Assembly (NCBI GenBank): GCA_017991025.1
Contig: JAGNMT010000067.1
Location: 1-11,206 of the forward strand
Length of the DNA stretch: 11,206 bases
Reading direction: 5' to 3'
Origin: Verrucomicrobiales bacterium
GTDB lineage: Bacteria > Verrucomicrobiota > Verrucomicrobiia > Verrucomicrobiales > DEV007
The translations under genes were made by a program, and so were the position numbers. Positions 1-6,673 of the stretch are shown piece after piece. Position 1 is the stretch's first letter, and every line of letters starts with the position of its first letter. Below the pieces are notes generated by a model. That model was not told the DNA's origin, searched no databases, and saw nothing but the letters and a program-made list of their open reading frames with translations.

Positions 1-1823
1 ATGACAGCCGTCTCAGTCATGTTCGCCCGATCGATGACTGGCATAAAACGAGCGGACGGATTTATCGTCTGCAGCCGGCTGGAAGCAGCCCGGCCTATAA
101 AGCAGGGGATCTCAGCAAACGGGCATACGATGAGCTGATCGATCTTTTCAGTCACCCCAATCGTATCGTCCGTCGGCGCGCCGTCCTTGAACTCGGTTGG
201 CGCCGTGATGCGTCGGTGAGCGGGGAGTTGATCGCCCTTGTTAATTCGGCTGAGGGGCAGTCTTCGCTCGAAGCTTTGTGGGCGCTCAATCTTCTGGGTG
301 GACTTACAGAGGAGCTTTCCGCGAAGTGGCTTACTCACTCGGACAGCCGGATCAGGAGATGGGTCGCCAGACTGATCGGAGATGGGAAAACGGCCTCCGG
401 ATCTCTCGCGACGGCGCTGAGTGATCTGGCCATCAGTGAGACCGATGTGCAGGTTCGGGTGCAGCTTGCTTCTACCGCGAAACGACTTCCGGCGGCGGTG
501 GCCATGGGGATCATCGACGGACTGGTGCATCATCCGGAAGATATCAAAGATCCGCATCAGCCGCTCATGATCTGGTGGGCACTCGAAGCGCAGGCGGAGA
601 CGGGTCGTGCGGAGATTGCCTCATGGCTCTCCAGGCCCGAGCCATGGGCGAATCCTATCGTAAAAGAGTGGCTTTTGGCCCGGCTCATGAAACGCTACGC
701 CATCGCCGGCGGCCCCGTGAATTTCGCCAGTTGCGAAATGCTCCTTCAGCACGCGCCGGATGAGACTACAAAATCGAAATTACTGGAGGCGCTGCAATCC
801 GCCTTCGAAGGCATTCCAATGCCAACCTTGCCGGAGTCACTAACGCAGGCTTTAAAGTCCTATTCAGCGACGCTCGGCGACAGTGGGCTTGTCCTGCGGT
901 TGAAGAGCGGCGATGCCACGGCTCTGGTCGAAGCGCAACGGGCGGTATTGGATTCGAAATTGCCGGGGGGAGTTCGGGCTGAACTGGTCCGGCAACTCGG
1001 TGCGGGCGGAGACAGGGCCGTCGTCGGCACACTGATCAAGATTCTCGGACTTGACCAGGAGAGCGCTTTGAAGCGGGTCTCTTTGCAGGCTCTCGCTCGT
1101 TTTGATGACGATGCTATCCCGAGCGGCATCATCGCCCGCTATGGATCCACTCTGCCTGCCGAGCATGGCGTGAGATCAACGGCGGAGCGGGTTCTGGCGG
1201 GCCGCTTGAAATGGGCCAGCCTGATGATGGATGAGGTTGACAAGGCGGTGATCAAATCCCGGGACCTTGGTTCGGATGTCGTTCAGTTGATGTTGGAGCA
1301 TAAGGATGCCGCCTTGAACGCCCGTATTCAAAAGTACTGGCCCGGCATCGTGGCTGGCTCCGGGGGCATTGACCTCGGGGCGGAATCGTTGCGGATCAAA
1401 GGAGTTCTCGCGGGGGCAAAAGGAAGCGAGGGGGCCGGGAAAGTCCTCTTCACGGCGCGTTGTGCGATTTGTCATCAACTCTTTGGAGAAGGCATGAAGA
1501 TCGGTCCCGACCTTACGGGCTATGAGCGTCAGAACCTCGACTTCTGGATCCCGTCCATGGTCAATCCGAGCCTCGAATTGAGGGAGGGATATCTCAACTA
1601 TGTCGCGTCGATGAAGGACGGGCGAAAAGTGATCGGGCTGATGCAGGATCAATCGCCGAGAACTGTGACGCTGCGTGATCTTGCGGGGCAGGTCTCCCTG
1701 CTTGACCGGGCTGAGATGGAGACCCTCGAAGCTTCGCCGATTTCTCTGATGCCGCCCGGTCTCGTCGTCGGAATGAGCGATCAGGAATTGCGGGATCTGT
1801 TTGCGTATCTGATGCGGAAGTGA
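1..1823 (+). CDS. PVC-type haem-binding HEAT-repeat protein, 3' part
   Basis: This is the 3' part of a larger gene. The frame is open from base 3 with no need for the internal GTG at 216, so 606 residues are visible. The first visible residues (SHVRPIDDWHKTSGRIYRL) resemble the end of the beta-propeller 'membrane-bound dehydrogenase' domain of Planctomycete/Verrucomicrobia proteins. Next comes a long helical, HEAT-like stretch of Leu/Ala-rich pairs (about visible residues 55-400). The C-terminus is a c-type haem domain with CAICH at visible residues 487-491 (bases 1461-1475) and a late MPPG motif (Met 583) that probably supplies the axial Met. In this family the domain order is propeller, HEAT, haem, and the protein is exported to the periplasm, where it is thought to act in redox or sugar-polymer metabolism. 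The substrate is unknown. The signal peptide and N-terminal domain lie outside the window. It converges with the acyltransferase gene, stops 3 nt apart. Confidence 0.88.
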   Translation, partial: DSRLSHVRPIDDWHKTSGRIYRLQPAGSSPAYKAGDLSKRAYDELIDLFSHPNRIVRRRAVLELGWRRDASVSGELIALVNSAEGQSSLEALWALNLLGGLTEELSAKWLTHSDSRIRRWVARLIGDGKTASGSLATALSDLAISETDVQVRVQLASTAKRLPAAVAMGIIDGLVHHPEDIKDPHQPLMIWWALEAQAETGRAEIASWLSRPEPWANPIVKEWLLARLMKRYAIAGGPVNFASCEMLLQHAPDETTKSKLLEALQSAFEGIPMPTLPESLTQALKSYSATLGDSGLVLRLKSGDATALVEAQRAVLDSKLPGGVRAELVRQLGAGGDRAVVGTLIKILGLDQESALKRVSLQALARFDDDAIPSGIIARYGSTLPAEHGVRSTAERVLAGRLKWASLMMDEVDKAVIKSRDLGSDVVQLMLEHKDAALNARIQKYWPGIVAGSGGIDLGAESLRIKGVLAGAKGSEGAGKVLFTARCAICHQLFGEGMKIGPDLTGYERQNLDFWIPSMVNPSLELREGYLNYVASMKDGRKVIGLMQDQSPRTVTLRDLAGQVSLLDRAEMETLEASPISLMPPGLVVGMSDQELRDLFAYLMRK

Positions 1824-1826
1824 GGA

Positions 1827-3086
1827 TCAAGGCGCTTCATGGACGAGGGTGGCGCCGGGAGCGTCGTTGGCGAGGTTGATTGCCGTGATTCCAGCCTGCA
1901 CCGTCGCCTCCATTTCACGGGTGAGAGGGGTTACGGCGTTGCGGATTTTTCCACCGGCTCGCTCGAAGTAGGATCTTACGTCGATCGGTGAATGGATCCG
2001 GGCAATGGCTCTTCTCGGTCCGGTACGCGGCATGGTGCGGGAGTAAAGGTCTTCCGCGATTCGTTCCACGGTCTCCTCATAGCGGTCGATCGTAGGGTGT
2101 TCTGTCAGGTAGGGGGTCAGGTAGCCGTGAATCCGGAAAGCGAGAATCGCCCGTTCTGAGTGCTTGTTGATTTCCTGAGGGGCCTTTGCCGACGAATCGG
2201 TCCTCATCTGGTGGATCGTTGAACGAATTTTGCGGATGCGCTCGGCAAGACCTACCTCTTTTTGCAATCCGGGGTTGAGGGAGTCTTCCAGATCATTGAC
2301 GAGACTGAAGGCAAAGCGCTCGAGGGTTTCGTAGACGGAACTTCCGTGACTCGTCATTTCCTCTTTGAATCCATTATTCTTCAGGTACGATTTCAGGATG
2401 TGCTGTCCCAGCCCGAACATTGAACTCATGGGGTCGAAGGTCGAGCCGGGGGCAAAGGTGTAGCCGCTATGAGCACCTAGTTGCAACATTCGCTGCGTAA
2501 CGGCTTCGCGCGGGGTGGTGAGGTGGGTGAATTTGAGCGAAACGGGGACTATCTTTACCGGAGTGTCGTCGAGTGCGTGTTGCGCTTTAAGGGCAATAAA
2601 GGCGGTGCCGTCCAGGAAGGGGGTGACACGGTCGTTGGTGAGATAAACATTTCCCTCCGGAAAAATATTGAGGGCGTATTCGCCCTTTGTCAGGATGTCT
2701 ATGGCCGCAGTCATCGCTTTGCGGTCTCCAACCTCGCGATCAATCGAGAAATTGCCCAGTTTTTGCATACTCCAAGCGGCAAAACGATTTCGGAGAAACA
2801 CGTCGTAGGCAGCCATAAAACACGAGGGCTGCCCGAGCCGGCGATGCACTTCGGTAATGACCTGCGGGTCGCTGTGGGTCGGGTGATTGATGACAAAGAG
2901 GAGTCGTTCGCCCCTGCTGCGGCATTCGATTAGAGCGTCGGCATCTCCTTCAATTTGAAGCTCTTTCACGAGGTGGTTGACTCCCGGGACGATGAAGTGC
3001 CGGTTGAGCGTTCGCCCCACCCGGATGAGAAAGGGAGATGGTTTTGCCGGAAAAAATCGATAACTGGCGTCAGAGAACTCAAGCAT
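1827..3086 (-). CDS. PlsC-like glycerolipid acyltransferase family protein
   Basis: The 419-residue product carries the four blocks of the PlsC/LPLAT acyltransferase fold: HX4D as NHPTHSD (H68, D73), the glycerol-phosphate binding block GNFSIDR (111-117), FPEG (142-145) and VPVSL (180-184). Such enzymes transfer an acyl chain from acyl-CoA or acyl-ACP to a lysophospholipid or related acceptor at the inner membrane. The acceptor cannot be told from sequence. The protein is longer than a typical PlsC (about 240 residues): residues about 200-419 form a charged, mostly helical extension that I do not recognise. No strong transmembrane helix is evident, so it may be peripheral. ATG 3086 is the only start, since no ATG, GTG or TTG lies between it and the upstream in-frame stop at 3126-3128. 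No clear Shine-Dalgarno site precedes it. It is divergent from the primase-like gene. Confidence 0.85.
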   Translation of the reverse strand: MLEFSDASYRFFPAKPSPFLIRVGRTLNRHFIVPGVNHLVKELQIEGDADALIECRSRGERLLFVINHPTHSDPQVITEVHRRLGQPSCFMAAYDVFLRNRFAAWSMQKLGNFSIDREVGDRKAMTAAIDILTKGEYALNIFPEGNVYLTNDRVTPFLDGTAFIALKAQHALDDTPVKIVPVSLKFTHLTTPREAVTQRMLQLGAHSGYTFAPGSTFDPMSSMFGLGQHILKSYLKNNGFKEEMTSHGSSVYETLERFAFSLVNDLEDSLNPGLQKEVGLAERIRKIRSTIHQMRTDSSAKAPQEINKHSERAILAFRIHGYLTPYLTEHPTIDRYEETVERIAEDLYSRTMPRTGPRRAIARIHSPIDVRSYFERAGGKIRNAVTPLTREMEATVQAGITAINLANDAPGATLVHEAP

Positions 3087-3131
3087 GAGCTTAGGTCGAA
3101 AGGTTGCCTTTTTCCGGTCGGTAAGTCAATA

Positions 3132-3150
3132 CCCTCTTGGGAATAGAGGG
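3132..3150. promoter_or_regulatory. Small hairpin in divergent intergenic region
   Basis: A perfect 6-bp inverted repeat, CCCTCT (3132-3137) and AGAGGG (3145-3150), encloses a 7-nt loop in the gap between the divergent acyltransferase and primase-like genes. It could be an operator or a 5'-UTR structure. A TTG that would extend the primase-like frame begins at 3137 inside this element, which argues against using that codon as the start. No convincing -35/-10 pair was found here; AGTCAA at 3124-3129 reads TTGACT on the minus strand but lacks a matching -10. Confidence 0.3.
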
Positions 3151-3178
3151 CGCCTTTGAAAAGGATAGGCTTGTCATC

Positions 3179-4627
3179 ATGCTTCTTTTATGGGATATGG
3201 TTAAGGGCGGCGAGGGGATGCTACCCTGTCCCGGGGTCATGGAGTTTGAACCTACTCGAGAAGATGATTGCATCGAGGATATCCGTCTCTCGGATGGGCC
3301 GGTTCGTGAGCGGATTATTGAGTTTTTGGGAGGACGGGACCTGACAACATCGACTTGCGTGTATCTCGCCCGATGTGATTCCGAAACCCCTTCCCGTGTC
3401 GAGAGATGGCCCGTCACGGAGCTTGACCGGCTCTTGAGCAACGAGGCTGCTCTTGCAAGGTCGCTCTTCGACACTCGATCAATTATCGTGCATCTCGACA
3501 TCGAATACGTCAATCACGATGACCCGGCCGCAGCTTTCACGGATCCCTGGCGCGCTTTTAGTCTCCAGTCACCGGTTGTCGCGAAAATCGAGGAACTCCT
3601 CACCGACTGGGGGATTCGTCCGCTGCATCTCATCACGGGACAAGGGCATCATTTTGTGTGGCGTTTTCTTCGCGGTTCTGAACTCGAACGGCGGATCAGC
3701 CATCTCGTTCCTTCCGCAGATCCCGGCACAAGTGAGCAGACCTTCGCCAATCTGGCTTTGATGATGGAGTACTTTGCCCATCGGATCAAGGCGGTCGCAG
3801 AGGAGGGCACGGAGGTGCCTGTGGAGATCACCGCCACTCAGGTACTTCCGGGCAAGTCGGGCGCGCGCGAATTAATTTCCATCGACATATCTGAGTACGG
3901 GGATCCGCTCGATTCACGGATGATAAGAATCCCATTTACCCGCTATTTGAAGCCATGGAGCAGCGGCATCGCACGGCGTATGGGAGTTGAAGGAGAAATT
4001 GGACCCTGCGTCTGTATTCCGCTGCACGAGATCGATGTGCAGCAGGCCCTGAAATTCAGACAGGATCCTGCTGACGTTCGTGATCTCGCGATGCATTGCA
4101 GTATGATTATTCCGAAACAAGGAGAGGGGACGGCTCGCCTGCTGGAAGAATATTTGAGTTCCTCCCTGCGGGTTTTCCACCAGCGCTTCTACGAGACGGA
4201 CCATGATCCTCCGGAGAATTGGGCGATGACCTACGGGCGCACCCCGCTCGGTGAGCTCCCGGGCTGTGTGAGTCATGTGCTCCAGTATCCGAATGATCTT
4301 CTCCTGAAGCCTTCGGGAATGCGTCTCGTGACCCGTTGTCTTTTAGCGAAAGGCTGGCACCCCCGACACATCGCCGGTCTGGTGCGTTCCAAGTTTGAGG
4401 ATCCGGTTCATGAATGGCGGGGCTGCTGGGAAGGGTATTCTCCCCGGTTCCGCGCGGATTTTTACGTCAGGCTGTTCGCCGGGCAGATTGCGACGGGACT
4501 CGACCGGTTGTCAGATTTTCATTGCGAAGGGTTGCAGGCGCAGGGTTTCTGCTGGCAGGTTAATCCCCCGTGCGATTTGCGGCCTTTCCATGATATCCTT
4601 AGCCCGACGGATGTAACTCCAGGCTGA
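3179..4627 (+). CDS. AEP (PriS-like) primase-like protein with C-terminal cysteine domain
   Basis: Length is 482 residues from ATG 3179. The first half carries motifs like those of the archaeo-eukaryotic primase superfamily: an acidic pair in a hydrophobic strand, HLDIEY (D107, E109), as motif I; TGQGHHFVW (153-161, H157/H158) resembling motif II SGxGxHxxW; and ISID (D236) followed by RMIRIPFTRYLK (R250), resembling motif III plus the RhPgSxHxK block. The C-terminal part has LPGC (C363), a helical block with an Arg typical of PriCT/PriL-like domains, WRGCW (C416), then C449-x8-C458 (CEGLQAQGFC). Four cysteines in this arrangement suggest a metal or Fe-S site like the C-terminal domain of PriL. 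The predicted role is DNA/RNA primer synthesis or primase-polymerase activity, which is inference. The start is uncertain: the frame also has TTG 3137 and ATGs at 3197, 3218 and 3239. I chose 3179 because AAGGA/TAGG lies 9-13 nt upstream and the TTG sits in a hairpin. It lies 35 nt before the TIM-barrel gene. No helicase or mobile-element gene is adjacent. Confidence 0.6.
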   Translation: MLLLWDMVKGGEGMLPCPGVMEFEPTREDDCIEDIRLSDGPVRERIIEFLGGRDLTTSTCVYLARCDSETPSRVERWPVTELDRLLSNEAALARSLFDTRSIIVHLDIEYVNHDDPAAAFTDPWRAFSLQSPVVAKIEELLTDWGIRPLHLITGQGHHFVWRFLRGSELERRISHLVPSADPGTSEQTFANLALMMEYFAHRIKAVAEEGTEVPVEITATQVLPGKSGARELISIDISEYGDPLDSRMIRIPFTRYLKPWSSGIARRMGVEGEIGPCVCIPLHEIDVQQALKFRQDPADVRDLAMHCSMIIPKQGEGTARLLEEYLSSSLRVFHQRFYETDHDPPENWAMTYGRTPLGELPGCVSHVLQYPNDLLLKPSGMRLVTRCLLAKGWHPRHIAGLVRSKFEDPVHEWRGCWEGYSPRFRADFYVRLFAGQIATGLDRLSDFHCEGLQAQGFCWQVNPPCDLRPFHDILSPTDVTPG

Positions 4628-4662
4628 GTATTAGAACCAATTATTAACCCTGCTTTAGACGA

Positions 4663-5505
4663 ATGAGTGACTGGCCCTGTGGCATATCAACCGGCTGTTT
4701 TTTCCGAACTCCCATACTTGAGGTTCTACCGGCGGTGCGTGAAGGGGGGTTTACTTTGATCGAGGTGTGTTCCTTTCCTGCTCATTTGGATTATCACGAT
4801 CATGGGCAGGTTGAAGCGGCGGCGGCAATGATGCGCAGCCTTGGCATCGAGGCGAACTCGATGCACGCGCCGTTTGCCGAGCGTATCGATATTTCCAGCA
4901 ACGATCAGGGACAGAGAGAGCATTCCGTAATCGAGCTCATTACGGCATCCGAGGCGGCGGCGACGCTGGGATGTCGTTATCTTGTGTTGCATCCCGGTCC
5001 GGAAAAGGAAGGGCGGCCGACACCCGATGAATGGTACTGGAGGATGAAGAACGCGGCGGAATCCCTCAATCGTGTCGCAACCCGCTGTCGGGAACTGGGG
5101 GTCGTCTTGCTTCTGGAGAATATGCTGCCGCATCTTCTCTTTGGTCATGCCAGTGATATGCTCTGGCTTCTCGGCGCGATTCGCGAGACGAATGTGGGAA
5201 CCTGTCTCGATACGGGGCACGCTTCGCTCTCCGGGGAGCTGGCGACCGTAGTCCATAAGTTATCCGGCCACTTGCGCATGCTCCATGCAAACGACAATAA
5301 CGGGGATCGCGACGATCATCTGCCTCCGGGTGAAGGAAAAATTGATTGGCATTCTCTGGTGCGCCAGTTGATTAAATGGCGTTTCCAGGGACCTCTCATT
5401 CTCGAGTTGGCCGGCCATGGCAACGCTGCCGAGATTATGGAACGGGCGCGCCGGGCGAGGGAGTTTCTAAGTGAACACACGCGACGGGCGGTGGCAGAGG
5501 GTTGA
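4663..5505 (+). CDS. TIM-barrel metalloenzyme, isomerase/epimerase or EndoIV-like
   Basis: The 280-residue product belongs to the AP-endonuclease-2 / xylose-isomerase-like TIM-barrel superfamily, usually annotated 'sugar phosphate isomerase/epimerase'. Motifs in order: MHAPF (H68), LVLHPG (H110), LLLENM (E152), CLDTGHA (D183, H186), LHAND (H208), RDDHLPPGEGKIDW (D217, H219) and LILEL (E248). The four core isomerase ligands (E152, D183, H208, E248) are present. So are the five further residues that complete the trinuclear zinc site of endonuclease IV: counterparts of E. coli Nfo H69, H109, E145, D179, H182, H216, D229, H231 and E261. The protein is therefore either a member of the isomerase-like subgroup that shares the full site, or a DNA repair enzyme. 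The pairing with the upstream primase-like gene makes the latter worth testing. The barrel is complete, with no signal peptide, so it is cytoplasmic. ATG 4663 is the first start after the previous stop; its RBS is weak. Confidence 0.82.
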   Translation: MSDWPCGISTGCFFRTPILEVLPAVREGGFTLIEVCSFPAHLDYHDHGQVEAAAAMMRSLGIEANSMHAPFAERIDISSNDQGQREHSVIELITASEAAATLGCRYLVLHPGPEKEGRPTPDEWYWRMKNAAESLNRVATRCRELGVVLLLENMLPHLLFGHASDMLWLLGAIRETNVGTCLDTGHASLSGELATVVHKLSGHLRMLHANDNNGDRDDHLPPGEGKIDWHSLVRQLIKWRFQGPLILELAGHGNAAEIMERARRAREFLSEHTRRAVAEG

Positions 5506-5629
5506 CGGGCGACAGTTTCTTCGGAGAGGAGAGTTTCCGTCAGGCTTGACTTTCGTTTTCAATGGCGTTACCCGCTGCGAGGTATGGCAAAGGGAAGAGA
5601 AGAACACGAGGCGAGGATGGCGGTGCTGA
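5471..5629 (+). CDS. Possible 52-residue small protein overlapping both neighbours
   Basis: A GTG at 5471 opens a 52-codon frame ending at TGA 5627-5629. GGAG at 5460-5463 lies 7 nt upstream, better placed than the ribosome sites of most genes here. The frame overlaps the 3' end of the TIM-barrel gene by 35 nt and the start of the zinc-ribbon gene by 13 nt, and it fills the otherwise empty 5506-5583 gap. The product is basic, rich in Arg and Trp, with two cysteines (one the last residue) and no membrane segment. I recognise no family. It may be a chance open frame; conservation would decide. Confidence 0.27.
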   Translation: MNTRDGRWQRVDGRQFLRRGEFPSGLTFVFNGVTRCEVWQREEKNTRRGWRC

Positions 5630-5985
5630 ATTCTTTCGGTAAAGATCTCGCCCGTCGTGCCAAATCGAAGTGTGAGCTCTGTGAACGAGGCGGGGAGAAG
5701 CTTTCCATTTTTGAAGTGCCTCCGGAGCGACGTGATCCGGACATCGACCGCTGCCTTCTTCTCTGTGAGCGATGCCGGGAACAATCTGAAGATGTGAAAC
5801 GCTTCAAAGGCGGAGAACACTGGCGTGTTCTCGTCGGTATGGCGTGGAGCGGAGTTCCCATGGTGGCAGTTATGGCAGTGCGCCTTTTGCGTCGACAGGC
5901 GGCCTCTCAGGACTGGGCGAGAGAGGCTCTCGATGGCCTGTATCTTGATGAGGAAATTGAGACTCTCGTAACGGAGGCTGCTTGA
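5617..5985 (+). CDS. PhnA-type zinc-ribbon protein lacking PhnA C-terminal domain
   Basis: From ATG 5617 the product is 122 residues. LARRAKSKCELC with C19/C22, then SIFEVPP, then LLLCERC with C50/C53 form the N-terminal zinc ribbon of the PhnA family. The following stretch (EHWRVL, MAWSGVP, VMAVRLL, WAREALD, LYLDEE) matches the conserved linker of longer PhnA-domain proteins in proteobacteria, as I recall them. Those run to about 190 residues and end in a small beta-barrel PhnA domain, which is absent here; the next bases encode the cytochrome. Despite the name, PhnA proteins have no proven role in phosphonate use, so the function is unknown, and a nucleic-acid or protein-binding zinc ribbon is possible. 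ATG 5584 gives 11 more residues, but its GAGG is only 1 nt away. For 5617, GAGG (5608-5611) is 5 nt upstream and the N-terminus fits the family better. The stop overlaps the next gene's TTG. Confidence 0.8.
   Translation: MAVLNSFGKDLARRAKSKCELCERGGEKLSIFEVPPERRDPDIDRCLLLCERCREQSEDVKRFKGGEHWRVLVGMAWSGVPMVAVMAVRLLRRQAASQDWAREALDGLYLDEEIETLVTEAA
5973..5977 (+). promoter_or_regulatory. Shine-Dalgarno site for the TTG-started cytochrome gene
   Basis: GGAGG inside the last codons of the zinc-ribbon gene lies 4 nt before TTG 5982. It is the strongest ribosome-binding match nearby and favours TTG 5982 over the ATGs at 6000 and 6003, which lack a well-placed site. TTG and the upstream TGA overlap as TTGA, which suggests translational coupling. 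Confidence 0.5.
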
Positions 5986-6620
5986 GACGTTATTCTTCAA
6001 TGATGAAGTGTGTATTTTTTTCCGGTTTCTTTTTTTTCGTCTGGACCCTGGCAGGCGGGGCTGAGGTCGTTGATTACGCGAAGGGGGTTCTTCCCATTAT
6101 GAAAGAGCATTGCTGGGACTGCCACAGCAACGAGAAATCGGTAAAAGGGAGTCTCGCTCTCGATGATCTCGAGGAAGTGCGTGATTATCAGATCGGGAAA
6201 TACAATATCATCCGGCCGGGCAACGTGGCTGAAAGTGGTTTTTTTGAACGGCTCAATCTTGATTCGACCCATACGGACTTTATGCCGAGGAAAGGGGCGC
6301 CGCTCCCGAAGAGTGAGTTGGCGATTATCGAAAAGTGGATTGCGCAAGGGGCGATCGTGGATGTGTCGAAAATGACAGAGGAAGAAAAAAAGCGATTCGC
6401 TGCGGCCAAATCGGCGCCAGACTCCCCGAGCGGAGCGTCGGACAGGGCAGAGTTCTTTCAGTGGAAGAATCTCGCCGGAAAGATCATCGAAGCGACAATG
6501 GTTGCGGTCGATGAGGATTCCGTGACGTTACGATTAAAGAGCGGAAAGACTTTCGATGTCCAGTTGAAGGACCTGTCCCCTGAGAGCGTCGGTCTTGCGA
6601 AGGAACTCGGGGATAAGTGA
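5982..6620 (+). CDS. Secreted Planctomycete-type cytochrome c with SHD1-like domain
   Basis: The 212-residue product starts with a basic n-region and a Phe-rich hydrophobic core (about residues 8-24), then AGGA before EVVDY, consistent with a signal peptide cleaved near residue 28. A single c-type haem site, CWDCH (44-48), is followed by the pattern seen in Planctomycete cytochrome C (PSCyt1) domains: KGSLALDDL, RPGN, DFMPRKG with M101 as likely axial ligand, and EKWIAQGA. After a Lys/Glu-rich linker (130-156), residues about 158-210 (FFQWKNLAGKIIEATMV, then SGKTFDVQLKDLS) resemble an SHD1 domain, often attached to Planctomycete/Verrucomicrobia secreted proteins. PSCyt1 is usually joined to large PSD1 domains; here it stands alone with SHD1. 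It is a periplasmic electron carrier or binding module with unknown partner. Start TTG 5982 rests on the GGAGG upstream; ATG 6000 or 6003 would also keep the signal peptide. Confidence 0.85.
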   Translation: MRRYSSMMKCVFFSGFFFFVWTLAGGAEVVDYAKGVLPIMKEHCWDCHSNEKSVKGSLALDDLEEVRDYQIGKYNIIRPGNVAESGFFERLNLDSTHTDFMPRKGAPLPKSELAIIEKWIAQGAIVDVSKMTEEEKKRFAAAKSAPDSPSGASDRAEFFQWKNLAGKIIEATMVAVDEDSVTLRLKSGKTFDVQLKDLSPESVGLAKELGDK

Positions 6621-6673
6621 CCCCGCTTTACCCTCCTCGAGTGTTTTCCTTTTTCGGCATCCTCCGGAAAGCA

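Noticed and set aside
1176..1652. 158-residue minus-strand frame
   Set aside because: Antisense to the haem domain and HEAT region; no family features, with composition typical of a shadow frame.
216..1823. A complete 535-residue gene starting at GTG 216
   Set aside because: The frame is open to the left edge and the upstream residues look like the conserved dehydrogenase-domain end, so 216 is internal to a longer gene.
3137..3178. TTG 3137 as start of the primase-like gene
   Set aside because: It lies inside a 6-bp inverted repeat, has no ribosome site, and better-placed ATGs follow; not excluded, only less likely.
4726..5256. 176-residue minus-strand frame
   Set aside because: Fully antisense to the conserved TIM-barrel gene and rich in Arg/His/Pro as shadow frames are.
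5546..5574. TTGACT as -35 for a promoter of the zinc-ribbon gene
   Set aside because: The sequence 16-18 nt downstream (TTACCC/TACCCG) is a poor -10.
5467..6000. 177-residue minus-strand frame
   Set aside because: Antisense to the zinc-ribbon gene, whose cysteine pairs and linker match a real family.
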